A DNA stretch of 64,000 nt from Fen-1245 sp963835535. Its GTDB lineage: Bacteria; Gemmatimonadota; Gemmatimonadetes; Gemmatimonadales; JACORV01. The stretch lies in contig CAWIFL010000002.1 of assembly GCA_963835535.1 (NCBI GenBank), positions 434,001-498,000 on the forward strand. The letters are read 5' to 3'. Under the pieces are notes generated by a model, which saw only the letters and a program-made list of their open reading frames with translations, was not told the origin of the DNA and searched no databases. Shown here piece after piece: positions 22,909 to 31,160 of the stretch (the first letter of the stretch is position 1; the number at the start of each line of letters is the position of its first letter). A program made the translations under genes and the position numbers.

Positions 22909-23348
22909 TACGGCCTCAGGTGGTCGAGGGCCCAGGCGCGGATGTAGGCCACGAGCTCGGAGGTCGGCGTGCCGGGGCCGAACAGGCGCCCCACGCCGCG
23001 CGCCGCGAGCGCGTCCATGTCCTCGCGCGGGATGATGCCGCCGCCGGTCACGAGCACGTCGCCGCGCCCCGCCTCGCGGAGCAGCTCGACCACCTTCGGG
23101 AACAGGGTGAGGTGCGCGCCCGAGAGCACCGACAGCCCCACCACGTCCGCATCCTCCTGCACCGCGGCGGCGACGATCATCTGCGGCGTCTGGTGCAGGC
23201 CGGTGTAGATGACCTCCATCCCGGCGTCGCGCAGGGCCGCCGCCACGACCTTGGCCCCGCGATCGTGCCCGTCGAGGCCGGGCTTGGCCACGAGCACGCG
23301 GATGGGGCGCGGCAGCGCCGGAGCGGACTGAGGGGGGGGACCGGCCAT
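22908..23348 (-). CDS. methylmalonyl-CoA mutase, cobalamin-binding (C-terminal) subunit
   Basis: A 146-residue B12-binding domain with the base-off motif AKPGLDGHDRG, then GLSVLSGAHL and VTGGGIIP. It carries the corrin and completes the mutase whose catalytic barrel is encoded separately at 25260-26855. Split mutases are known from archaea and several bacteria; here two other genes lie between the two subunits. Confidence 0.95.
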   Translation of the reverse strand: MAGPPPQSAPALPRPIRVLVAKPGLDGHDRGAKVVAAALRDAGMEVIYTGLHQTPQMIVAAAVQEDADVVGLSVLSGAHLTLFPKVVELLREAGRGDVLVTGGGIIPREDMDALAARGVGRLFGPGTPTSELVAYIRAWALDHLRP

Positions 23349-23360
23349 AGCGCGCGGAAC

Positions 23361-24059
23361 CTATCCGCGGCCCAGCGACGATACAAGCGCGCGGCAGAAG
23401 GAAGGCACGTCGGGCGCCGTGCGGCATCCGCGGTCGCCATAGCGGCCGAGCGGGTCGAGGAGCACCGGCTCCAGCCCGGCCCGGCGCGCCCCGACGACGT
23501 CCACGGGATAGAGGTCGCCCACGTGCATCGCTTCGGCGGCCTCGACGCCGGCCCGGCGGAGCGCGATGCGGAAGATCTCCGGGTCCGGCTTCTCCACACC
23601 CACCGCGCCGCTGTCCACGACGAAGTCGAGAAAGGCGGCGAGACCGACGTCGGCGAGCAACTGGGCCACCGTGCCGTTGGAATTCGAGACGCACCCGACC
23701 ACCAGACCGTGGCCACGGAGCGAATCCAGGGCCTCGGCTGCGCCGCTCTGGACCACCGTCCAGAGGTTCGCCCGCTCGTGCTCGGCGCGGATCGCCGGCG
23801 CCGCGCGGTGCAGCTCGTCCGCGGAGAACCCCAGCGAGGTGAGGGCGCCGAAGAAGTGGAGCTGCCAGCGCGAGCCGTCGTCCAGGGCCGGGTCGGCGGC
23901 CATCGCCGCCTCGACCGCCGCGCGGCCCGCGTACTCGGCCTCGGAGAGCGCCTCGCGGGAGGGCGCGCGGCCGACGGTGCGTCGCATCGCCTCCGTGACG
24001 CGCCCGTAGTCCGGGTGCACGAGGGTGCCGCCGGCGTCGAAGAAGACGGCCCGGAGCAC
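23361..24059 (-). CDS. HAD family hydrolase
   Basis: A 232-residue HAD-fold protein with GTG 24059, overlapping the upstream TAG by one base. Motif I is VFFDAGGTLV, so the nucleophile Asp is present but the usual second Asp (general acid) is Gly, as in the HDHD3/DAGGT subgroup. Motif II is CVSNSNGT, the motif III lysine is in VGVEKPDPEIF, and motif IV is HVGDLYPVDVVGA. Probably a small-molecule phosphatase or related enzyme; substrate unknown. Confidence 0.85.
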   Translation of the reverse strand: MLRAVFFDAGGTLVHPDYGRVTEAMRRTVGRAPSREALSEAEYAGRAAVEAAMAADPALDDGSRWQLHFFGALTSLGFSADELHRAAPAIRAEHERANLWTVVQSGAAEALDSLRGHGLVVGCVSNSNGTVAQLLADVGLAAFLDFVVDSGAVGVEKPDPEIFRIALRRAGVEAAEAMHVGDLYPVDVVGARRAGLEPVLLDPLGRYGDRGCRTAPDVPSFCRALVSSLGRG

Positions 24060-25291
24060 TATCGGGTCGTGCGGAAGCGCAGGATCCCGGCCAGGCGGTC
24101 GAAGCGCCGCGCGTCCTCCCCGCGCACGACCGCGACCCGCGCGCGCTGCCGCAGGGCGTCCTCGATCGCGTCGTCGAGCAGGTCGGCGATCGGCACGGTC
24201 TCCCCTTCGCCGCGCCCGCTCGAGGGCACCTCGGTCAGCCGCCCGCTCCCGGAGCACCGGAAGCCGGGCACCACCGCGTCGCCATCCACGACGAGCGTCC
24301 GCACCTGTCCGCGGGCCAGGGCCCGGAGCGTCGGCTCGGTGGATTCCACCGCCCACCCGGTTCCGCGCTGCGACACCAGCTCGGCCACCGCCTCGGCGGA
24401 GGCGCGCAGCGCCGCATCGGCGAGCAGCTCCATCGCGCGATCCCGGATCTCGGCGGGCGACGCGGTCCGTGGCGCCAGATGCAGCACCCCGAGCACCCGG
24501 GCGCTCAGCGCCGGGCCGAGGTGCGGCAGCAGCGCGCTGGCGTCCACGCCGACCCCGCCGATCACGAGGCCGTCGAAGGGCTTCGACCGGAGATGCTCGG
24601 CGGCGGCCTCCGCCACGTACGCGAAGTGACGGTGGCGCTCCTCGCGAATGCGGTTGTGGAAGCGGTACTCGCCGACGCCGGGCGAGGCGCCGCGCTCGGG
24701 GTGGAAGCGCCGGGGCCGCGTGGAGTCGAGGGCGGCGACGCCGTCGAGCTCGACGACGCTCTCCAGCCCGACGTCGAAGAAGCGGGCACTGCGCCGGTCG
24801 GCGACCGCCGCCAGCAGCCGGCTGCCCCCCTCCGTGAGCGCCACCAGCTCGCCCAGGACCGGCGTCCGATCCACCATCACGCGGCTCTTGAGCACGTAGG
24901 GGAGCACGACGGAGCGGAAGAACCCCTGCGCGGCGAAGACCGCGATGCCCCGGCCCCCGGAGAGGTTCGACGAGTTCCGGAAGAAGGTCTCGATCCGGTC
25001 CAGCTCCCCGGCGACGGCCTCCCGGTCGGCGCGCGAGAAGCCGAGGATGTCGAGCCGCTCGGCGGCGCGGCGGAGACGGTTCTTGACCTTGATCCGGTAC
25101 TTCTCGCCGGCCCGATCGGCGGGCTCGAGCTTCTGGTAGCAGGACACCACCCAGCCGCGGCTCTCGCCCAGAGACAGCAGCTCCGCGAGGATGCCGGGTA
25201 CGCCGGCGCCGTCGGTCCCGCGGCGACCGCGCGAGGCGGTCGCCCGGCGGGCCGGCGATCTAGAAGAAGACGGGCTCGCGGTACGAGCCAT
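24059..25291 (-). CDS. Vms1/baeRF-like (bacterial eRF1-domain) protein
   Basis: A 410-residue protein resembling the bacterial archaeo-eukaryotic release-factor family (baeRF, Vms1/Ankzf1-like). Features: YRIKVKNRLRRAAERLD near the N-terminus, RDYLL-position equivalents in VLPYVLKSRVMV, a histidine-rich stretch HRHFAYVAEAAAEHLRSK, and a C-terminal eRF1-domain-3-like end QRGTGWAVESTEPTLRALAR. Vms1-type enzymes release peptides from peptidyl-tRNA; whether this one does is not known. ATG 25291 overlaps the mutase 3' end by 32 bases; a start at 25309 is also possible. Its setting in a methylmalonyl-CoA operon is unexpected. Confidence 0.7.
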   Translation of the reverse strand: MARTASPSSSRSPARRATASRGRRGTDGAGVPGILAELLSLGESRGWVVSCYQKLEPADRAGEKYRIKVKNRLRRAAERLDILGFSRADREAVAGELDRIETFFRNSSNLSGGRGIAVFAAQGFFRSVVLPYVLKSRVMVDRTPVLGELVALTEGGSRLLAAVADRRSARFFDVGLESVVELDGVAALDSTRPRRFHPERGASPGVGEYRFHNRIREERHRHFAYVAEAAAEHLRSKPFDGLVIGGVGVDASALLPHLGPALSARVLGVLHLAPRTASPAEIRDRAMELLADAALRASAEAVAELVSQRGTGWAVESTEPTLRALARGQVRTLVVDGDAVVPGFRCSGSGRLTEVPSSGRGEGETVPIADLLDDAIEDALRQRARVAVVRGEDARRFDRLAGILRFRTTR

Positions 25292-26855
25292 ACACACGCT
25301 CCAGAGCATCGCGGATCTCGAACAGCGTCGCGTAGGCGCGCGCCGCGTCGAGCATCGGCGGGATGACGTTCTCCTTGCGGCGGGCCGCCTCCGACAGGGC
25401 GTCCAGCGTCCGCTTCACCGCGTCCCCCGCGCGGCCGGCGCGCAGCTGCTTCAGCCGCTCCGCCTGCTCCCGCGCGGCCTCTTCCCCGATCTTGAGGAGC
25501 GGGATGGTCACTTCGGGCTCGTCCACGACGAACTCGTTCACCCCGACGATCAGGCGCCGCCGCTCCTCCACTTCGCGCTGCTGGCGGCTCGCCGACTGCG
25601 CGATCAGCCGCTGGAAGTACCCGGTCTCGATCCCCCGCACCACGCCGCCGAGCCGCTCGATCTCCGCGAAGGTGGCCTCCGCCTCGTCCTCGAGCTGGCG
25701 CGTCAGCGCCTCCACGTACCACGAGCCGCCGAGGGGATCGATCACGTTCGCGACGCCGCTCTCGTACGCCAGGACCTGCTGCGTCCGCAGCGCGAGCTGC
25801 ACCGCCTCCTCGGTCGGCAGGGCGAGCGTCTCGTCCATCGAGTTGGTGTGCAGCGACTGCGTCCCCCCGAGCACCGCGGCCAGCGCCTGGTAGGCCACGC
25901 GCACGACGTTGTTCATCGGCTGCTGCGCCGTCAAAGTGACGCCGGCCGTCTGCGCGTGGAACCGCATCTTGAGCGCGGCGTCCGCGCTCGCCCCGTGCCG
26001 CTCGCGCATGTGGCGCGCCCAGATGCGCCGCGCGGCGCGGAGCTTCGCGATCTCCTCGAAGAAGTCGTTGTGGATGTCCCAGAAGAAGCTGAGCCGCGGC
26101 GCGAACGCGTTCACGTCCAGGCCCCGCTCGATGCCGCGCTCGACGTAGGTGAAGCCGTTCGCCAGCGTGAACGCCAGCTCCTGCGCCGCCGTCGCGCCGG
26201 CCTCGCGGATGTGGTAGCCGGAGATGGAGATCGTGTTCCACTGCGGGGCGTGCACCGTGCCCCACTCGAACAGATCCACGATGATCTTCAGCGCCGGCTC
26301 CACCCCGTAGATCCAGGCGTGCTGCGCCATGTACTCCTTGAGGATGTCGTTCTGCACCGTGCCGCGGAGCCGCTCGCTCGAGGTGCCCTGACGCCCGGCC
26401 GCGGCCACGTAGAAGCAGAACAGCATCGCCGCCGGGCCGTTGATCGTCATCGAGGTCGAGACCTGGTCGAGGGGGATCCCCTCGAACAGCCGCTCCATGT
26501 CGGCCAGGCTCGAGATCGCCACCCCGCACTTCCCCACCTCGCCGAGCGAGCGCGGGTGATCGGAGTCGTAGCCCATCAGCGTCGGGAAATCGAACGCGAC
26601 CGACAGCCCCGTCTGACCGCGGGCGAGCAGGAACTTGTACCGCTCGTTGGTCTGGCGCGCCGTGCCGAAGCCGGAGAACTGCCGCATCGTCCAGAGCCGG
26701 CCGCGATAGCCGGTGGCGTGGATGCCGCGGGTGAACGGGTATTCCCCGGGCTGCCCCAGCTCCGACGCGGGGTCGAAATCCGGCAGGTCGAGCGGAGTGT
26801 AGACCAGCTGGTCCTGCACGCCCGGCACCGTCGGTTCGGCCTCGAATACGCTCAT
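25260..26855 (-). CDS. methylmalonyl-CoA mutase large (catalytic) subunit
   Basis: A 531-residue mutase barrel without the B12 domain. It has EYPFTRGIHATGYRGRLWTMRQ cut by substrate-binding residues, GLSVAFDFPTLMGYDSDHP, the conserved SISGYHIREAGATAAQE and the QTAGVTLTAQQPMNN signature. It converts methylmalonyl-CoA and succinyl-CoA. ATG 26855 overlaps the meaB stop (ATGA), so the mutase and its repair GTPase are coupled. The residue pattern at the acyl pocket cannot exclude an isobutyryl- or ethylmalonyl-type mutase. Confidence 0.93.
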   Translation of the reverse strand: MSVFEAEPTVPGVQDQLVYTPLDLPDFDPASELGQPGEYPFTRGIHATGYRGRLWTMRQFSGFGTARQTNERYKFLLARGQTGLSVAFDFPTLMGYDSDHPRSLGEVGKCGVAISSLADMERLFEGIPLDQVSTSMTINGPAAMLFCFYVAAAGRQGTSSERLRGTVQNDILKEYMAQHAWIYGVEPALKIIVDLFEWGTVHAPQWNTISISGYHIREAGATAAQELAFTLANGFTYVERGIERGLDVNAFAPRLSFFWDIHNDFFEEIAKLRAARRIWARHMRERHGASADAALKMRFHAQTAGVTLTAQQPMNNVVRVAYQALAAVLGGTQSLHTNSMDETLALPTEEAVQLALRTQQVLAYESGVANVIDPLGGSWYVEALTRQLEDEAEATFAEIERLGGVVRGIETGYFQRLIAQSASRQQREVEERRRLIVGVNEFVVDEPEVTIPLLKIGEEAAREQAERLKQLRAGRAGDAVKRTLDALSEAARRKENVIPPMLDAARAYATLFEIRDALERVYGSYREPVFF

Positions 26856-27898
26856 CGCCTTCCCCCGTCCTTCGGGCGGATGCGCTCGAGCACCTCCGCG
26901 GCCGCCTCGTACGGACTCCGCTTGCCCGCGGCCACGTCGGCCAGAGCCCCGTCCACCGCCGCCCTGGGCCCGGCGTCCGACCAGACCCACCGCCGCAGCG
27001 CCCGCTCCAGGACCTCGCGCGTCCGCGTCTCGAGCCGCCGCCGCCGCCGCGCCGCGAGAGCCCCGCTCGCCTCGAGGGCGGCGAAGTGGCGGTCCAGCGT
27101 CTCGACCAGCTCGCCCACCCCTTCGTCCCGGAACGCGGTGGTCACAACGACGGGCGGCTCCCACTCGGACGCACCGACGGACGGATCCTCTGTCCCTCCG
27201 TGCGTCTGTCCGTCTGTGCGTCCGTGATGGGCAGGCACATGACGGAACGTATGCCCGTGCCGGAGCCCCATCGCCACCTCCAGCTCCTGCCGGAGCCGGT
27301 CGGCGCCTGGCCGGTCCGCCTTGTTGACGACGAACACGTCGGCGATCTCCATCAGCCCGGCTTTCATCACCTGGATCCCGTCGCCGGACTCCGGCACGAG
27401 CACGACCACCGTGCTGTCGGCCGCCGTGGCGACGTCCAGCTCCGACTGCCCTACACCCACGGTCTCGATGAGGATCCGCTCGAAGCCGAAGGCGTCCATC
27501 ACGTCTGCCACCTCGCCAGTGGTCGTCGCCATCCCTCCCAGGGAGCCGCGGGAGGCCATCGAGCGGATGAAGACCCCGCTGTCGCCCGACGCACTCTCCA
27601 TCCGGATGCGGTCGCCGAGCAGCGCCCCGCCCGAGAACGGGCTCGAGGGATCCACGGCCACGATGCCGACCGTGCGGCCCGCCGACCGGTAGTGGGCGGT
27701 GAGGCGCTCGATGAGCGTGCTCTTGCCGCCCCCCGGGGGGCCGGTGACGCCGATCCTTCGTGCCCGGCCGATCTCCGAATGCACGGCCGCGAGCAGACCC
27801 TCGAAGCCGGGGGTGCCATTCTCCACCATCGAGATCGCGCGGGCCAGGGCGGCCGGCTTGCGATCCCTCAGGCTGTCGAGAATGGCGCTGGACGTCAC
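26852..27898 (-). CDS. meaB: methylmalonyl-CoA mutase-associated GTPase MeaB
   Basis: A 348-residue G3E-type P-loop GTPase that guards cofactor loading of the mutase. P-loop GPPGGGKSTLIERL, switch region VDPSSPFSGGALLGDRIRM, then ETVGVGQSE and the base-recognition NKADRPGADRL are all present. An in-frame period-8 repeat (27185-27224) encodes about 13 extra residues at positions 225-238, after the NKAD motif in a surface loop. The start is GTG 27898, six bases after a -10-like element. Confidence 0.95.
   Translation of the reverse strand: MTSSAILDSLRDRKPAALARAISMVENGTPGFEGLLAAVHSEIGRARRIGVTGPPGGGKSTLIERLTAHYRSAGRTVGIVAVDPSSPFSGGALLGDRIRMESASGDSGVFIRSMASRGSLGGMATTTGEVADVMDAFGFERILIETVGVGQSELDVATAADSTVVVLVPESGDGIQVMKAGLMEIADVFVVNKADRPGADRLRQELEVAMGLRHGHTFRHVPAHHGRTDGQTHGGTEDPSVGASEWEPPVVVTTAFRDEGVGELVETLDRHFAALEASGALAARRRRRLETRTREVLERALRRWVWSDAGPRAAVDGALADVAAGKRSPYEAAAEVLERIRPKDGGRR
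27185..27224. repeat. period-8 repeat inside meaB
   Basis: Five exact 8-base steps; on the minus strand the units follow NACRGANG (for example CACGGACG, GACAGACG, GACAGAGG). It is in frame and encodes a Gly/Thr/Asp/His-rich loop not found in other MeaB sequences I know. It is the same period and phase pattern as 16350-16382 and 33698-33729. Confidence 0.75.
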
Positions 27899-27904
27899 GG
27901 CCTA

Positions 27905-27933
27905 AAGTGAGTCAGGACAGGCACTTTGGTCAA
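27905..27933 (-). promoter_or_regulatory. promoter of the meaB-mutase operon, leaderless type
   Basis: On the minus strand TTGACC (27928-27933) and TCACTT (27905-27910) lie 17 bases apart, with 6 bases to GTG 27898. The -10 is weak, but the geometry equals that of the rplU, radical-SAM and truA promoters. The 108-base gap is too short for a cobalamin riboswitch. Confidence 0.5.
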
Positions 27934-27973
27934 GCCTGATAAACCGCCTCGGAAGGGGGCCGAGAACCGCCGG

Positions 27974-27996
27974 CTCACTGGCCGCGCGGAAGGGGC
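27974..27996. repeat. 23-bp direct repeat, left copy
   Basis: These 23 bases (from CTCACTGGCC to GGAAGGGGC) are identical to 31138-31160, where they form the stop and last codons of a CNNM/CorC gene. The left copy lies in the gap between the OsmC and meaB genes. Together the copies bracket OsmC, the Ser/Thr kinase and the DinB gene. Confidence 0.85.
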
Positions 27997-28006
27997 CGGT
28001 CGTGGC

Positions 28007-28537
28007 CTAACTGGCGGCCCCCTGCCGCGGCGCTCCGGGTTGCAGCGCCATGGACAGGGGGGGACTGCTGCGCAGCGTTTGGAGGACGACGCAATACCGT
28101 TCGGTCAGCTCCAGGAGCTTGGCCAGCTGCTCCGGCGTGGCGTCCGAGTCCACCTGAACCGCGACCCGGATGGCACTGAAGCCGACCGGAGCGTCCTTGC
28201 TCACGCCCAAGGTGCCCCGGAAGTCCAGGTCGCCTTCCGCGCGCAGGGTGCCGCTGCGCACCTCGATGCCCAGCGCGGTCGCGACGGCGTTGAGCGTCAC
28301 GCCCGCACAGGCGACCAGGGCCTGAAGCAGGAGATCCCCGGAGCACGCGAGATCCCCCGCGCCGCCGGTCGCGGGGTGGAGCCCCGCCTTCACCAGGGCT
28401 TGTCCGGCGGCGACGCTGCAGCTCAGCCCCTCGCTCAGCCGCCCCTCGGCGCTGAGTGTGACGACGGCAGCCTGTGGCTCGCTGCGGTAGCGCGCCTTCA
28501 GCGGCGCCTGCAGGGCCCGGATCTCCTCAGCCCTCAT
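28007..28537 (-). CDS. OsmC family protein
   Basis: A 176-residue OsmC/Ohr-fold protein. The two reactive cysteines are in LLLQALVACAGVTLN and TERYCVVLQT. The first sits at the start of the central helix, as in OsmC peroxidases that reduce organic hydroperoxides. An N-terminal extension of about 20 residues precedes the fold. It is downstream of the kinase gene by 18 bases, likely in one transcript. Peroxide resistance is probable; an OsmC-like redox role without peroxidase activity is the alternative. Confidence 0.88.
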   Translation of the reverse strand: MRAEEIRALQAPLKARYRSEPQAAVVTLSAEGRLSEGLSCSVAAGQALVKAGLHPATGGAGDLACSGDLLLQALVACAGVTLNAVATALGIEVRSGTLRAEGDLDFRGTLGVSKDAPVGFSAIRVAVQVDSDATPEQLAKLLELTERYCVVLQTLRSSPPLSMALQPGAPRQGAAS

Positions 28538-28555
28538 ATGCGCACCTCGGGTTCG

Positions 28556-30487
28556 TCAGGACAGCAGCTCTTCGATGCCGGCGGCGCGCAGCAGCCGCGC
28601 GTAGCGAGGGTCGCGGGCCAGGCCGTGGTGGTCGTAGGGCAGATCGTTCAGCACCCGTCGGAGCCGGCCGGGGCGGCGGTGATAGGCGCGCTCGACCCAG
28701 TCCATGGCCTGGCTCCATTCGCCCAGCTCCGCGAGCACGACGAGCACCTTGTCCGCCACTTGCCGGGTGGTGTGCCGGTCCTCGAAGGCGTCCTCGCGCT
28801 CCGCGCGGGCCACCAGGTCGGTGAGCTCGCGTCGCAGGTCGTTCTCGCGCGCCACCAGCCACCCGCGCTCGGCCGCGTCGGCGGCGAGCTGGGCGATGCG
28901 GTCGCCGCCAGCCCCCCGGATGCCGAGCAGCATGCGCCGGGCATCGAGCGCCTCGTCGTGGCGGCCGGCACGGTGGCAGCTCATCTCGAGTCGCTCCAGC
29001 GCGGCGTCGTAGCGGGGCAAGAGGCGCAGCGCCTGGCGCAGCGGGCCGATCGCCTCGTCGTAGCGTCCCAGGGCCATGAGCACGTCGGCGTGCCCCACGT
29101 ACATGAACGGGGCCTTCGGCGCCAGACGCACCGCCGCGCGCATGTGGTCGAGAGCCTCCTGCGGCCGTCCGGCGATGCGCAGCCACGCCCCGTAGATCCG
29201 GTGGCCCTCGGCGTCGTCGGGGGCCAACTCGACCCCGCGCGCCAGCTCGGTGCCGGCCATCTCGAAGTCGTCTTCCCAGTAAAGGAACACGGCGCCCATG
29301 GAGATGTGGATCTCGCCCGTGGTGTCGTCCGCGGCCAGCGCCTTCATCCGCAGGTCCCGGACCCGGGACATGACCTCCTCCGCGTCCGCGAACCCCCGCA
29401 GCGTGAGGAGGTGGACGATGTCGGCGAGGATAGCGAGGGCCCTCGCGCTGCCGGGCGCGAGGTTCACCGCCTTTTCGGCGTACACCTGCGCCATGAGCAG
29501 CTTGTCGCGGGAGCCGTCGCCGCCCTGCATCGTGGTCCAATAGAGGTCGCGCGCCTTCAGCGCCGCGTCGCGGACCTCGGGCGGTTCGCTCCAGACCCTC
29601 GACGGCGCGGGCCGGGGGCCGACGGCCTCACGGCGCTGCGGACCGGACTGCGCCTCGAGCGGCCGCAGGGCGTCGAGCACGGCGGCCGCGTCGGCCGGGC
29701 GCGAGTCGCGGTCCTTGGCGAGGAGCCGCTCGATCAGCGCCGCCAGCGCCGGATCAGCGTCCGGCCGGCAGGCCCGCACCGATGGGACGGGGCCCGACAT
29801 GAGGGACGCCAGAATCGCGAGCGCCGATGGCCCCTCGAACGGCGGCCGGCCGGTCAGCAGCTCGAAGGCGACGCACCCGAGGCTGAAGAGATCCGCCCGG
29901 CCGTCGAGACCCCGCTCGCCGGACGCCTGCTCCGGGCTCATGTACGACACGGTGCCGATGATCGTGCCCGCGGTGGTCAGGGTGTTCCCGCCCGGGGCGA
30001 CGCCTTCGCCGGTGGCGATGCCGAAGTCGGCCAGCAGTGCCCGCCCGCCGTAGGAGAAGATGTTTTCCGGCTTGACGTCGCGGTGCACGATCCCCAGGCC
30101 GTGCGCGTACGCGAGGGCCTCCGCGGTGTCGGCGACGATCCGGATCACCTCCGGTATCGTGAGCGGCTGGCCGCTGCCCAGCCGCGTGCGCAGCGTGGGG
30201 CCGTCGATGAACGGCATCACGTAGAACAGCCACCCGTCGGACTCCCCGGAGTCGAACAGCGGCACGATGTTGGGGTGGACCAGCTGCGCGGTGAGCCGGA
30301 TCTCGCGGGTGAAGCGCTCCGGGCCCAGTATGCGCGAGAGCTCCGGAGTCAGCACCTTGATGGCGACCGACCGGCCGAGGGTCCGGTCCCGCGCGAGCAG
30401 CACGGTCCCCATGCCCCCTCGGCCCAGCTCCCGCTCCACCGCGAACCGGGGAGGGAGCGAGGGCCTGAAGGGCTGTGGAGCGCTCAT
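28556..30487 (-). CDS. Ser/Thr protein kinase with TPR region
   Basis: A 643-residue kinase. Domain 1 (about 15-270) is a complete Hanks-type kinase: GRGGMGTV loop, VAIKVL lysine, IVHRDVKPENI catalytic loop, LLADFGIAT, and the SYMSPEQASG activation-segment end. The rest is an alpha-helical tail with TPR-like repeats (for example EAEGHRIYGAWLRIAGRPQEAL and GHADVLMALGRYDEAI interrupted by helices). No transmembrane helix is seen, so it is cytoplasmic. Kinases of this shape are numerous in Gemmatimonadota and Acidobacteria. Targets unknown; it lies in the block bracketed by the 23-bp repeat. Confidence 0.93.
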   Translation of the reverse strand: MSAPQPFRPSLPPRFAVERELGRGGMGTVLLARDRTLGRSVAIKVLTPELSRILGPERFTREIRLTAQLVHPNIVPLFDSGESDGWLFYVMPFIDGPTLRTRLGSGQPLTIPEVIRIVADTAEALAYAHGLGIVHRDVKPENIFSYGGRALLADFGIATGEGVAPGGNTLTTAGTIIGTVSYMSPEQASGERGLDGRADLFSLGCVAFELLTGRPPFEGPSALAILASLMSGPVPSVRACRPDADPALAALIERLLAKDRDSRPADAAAVLDALRPLEAQSGPQRREAVGPRPAPSRVWSEPPEVRDAALKARDLYWTTMQGGDGSRDKLLMAQVYAEKAVNLAPGSARALAILADIVHLLTLRGFADAEEVMSRVRDLRMKALAADDTTGEIHISMGAVFLYWEDDFEMAGTELARGVELAPDDAEGHRIYGAWLRIAGRPQEALDHMRAAVRLAPKAPFMYVGHADVLMALGRYDEAIGPLRQALRLLPRYDAALERLEMSCHRAGRHDEALDARRMLLGIRGAGGDRIAQLAADAAERGWLVARENDLRRELTDLVARAEREDAFEDRHTTRQVADKVLVVLAELGEWSQAMDWVERAYHRRPGRLRRVLNDLPYDHHGLARDPRYARLLRAAGIEELLS

Positions 30488-30509
30488 GCGCCGGCGCGCC
30501 CGGGCGGCT

Positions 30510-30992
30510 CTAGCGTTTGAGCTCGGCCCGGATCTTCGCCAGATGATGCCAGCTGTGACCCAGGGCGTGGCCCTCGACGAAGAACTGCGCCGTCACCGGG
30601 GCATCCGCGTTGAGCGAGCACGGCGCCGCGGTGTCCAGCTGCCCGTCGGTGAACGCGCGCACCCCGTCGGCCGCGGCCCGCGCGTTCTTGAGCAGCAGCT
30701 CGATCGCCTCACGTTTGGAGGCGCCGGCGTGCTCGCGCGCGTGCTTGGCGTTGATTTCGGCGACGTTGCCCCACGTCAGACCGGCGACCGGCTGGCCCGA
30801 TGCAAGGGTCCGCGCCAGATCCACCTCGACCGGGTACATGCTGGCGACGTGGTGCACGATGACGCCAGCCGTGCGGCCGTCCGGCCGCACCGCCGTCCGC
30901 CACTCCGCATCGGACATTCCCTCCGCGAAGCTGGCGAGATTGCGAGCACCCTGTTCGATGCGGTCGCCGAGAGCGTTGGCGCGAACACCCAT
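30510..30992 (-). CDS. DinB family protein
   Basis: A 160-residue four-helix DinB/YfiT-like protein. Candidate metal histidines lie in GVIVHHVASMYP and VEGHALGHSWHHLAK. ATG 30992 is chosen because an AAGGAG site lies 7 bases upstream, one of the few strong ribosome sites here. DinB proteins include metal-dependent thiol S-transferases (bacillithiol/mycothiol type); the substrate is unknown. Last upstream gene of the accessory block. Confidence 0.85.
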   Translation of the reverse strand: MGVRANALGDRIEQGARNLASFAEGMSDAEWRTAVRPDGRTAGVIVHHVASMYPVEVDLARTLASGQPVAGLTWGNVAEINAKHAREHAGASKREAIELLLKNARAAADGVRAFTDGQLDTAAPCSLNADAPVTAQFFVEGHALGHSWHHLAKIRAELKR

Positions 30993-31137
30993 GGAGATCT
31001 CCTTGCATGGCGATAAGACCGTCCCAGGCATGCCGAGCGCGCGCACGCCTGCGGTCGTGGAGGCTGCGTCGATTGAGGGACCCCGGAACGTAACGTCCGA
31101 AGGAACAGGCACAAGCTAGCCGGCGGGGAGCGGCAGC

Positions 31138-31160
31138 CTCACTGGCCGCGCGGAAGGGGC
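31138..31160. repeat. 23-bp direct repeat, right copy
   Basis: Identical to 27974-27996. This copy includes the stop codon (31139-31141) and the last codons (PLPRGQ) of the CNNM/CorC gene, as expected for the target copy of an insertion at a gene's 3' end. Confidence 0.85.

Noticed and set aside
27899..28006. Possible cobalamin riboswitch before meaB and the mutase genes
   Set aside because: The gap is only 108 bases, has no B12-box-like core, and a leaderless promoter fits next to the start.
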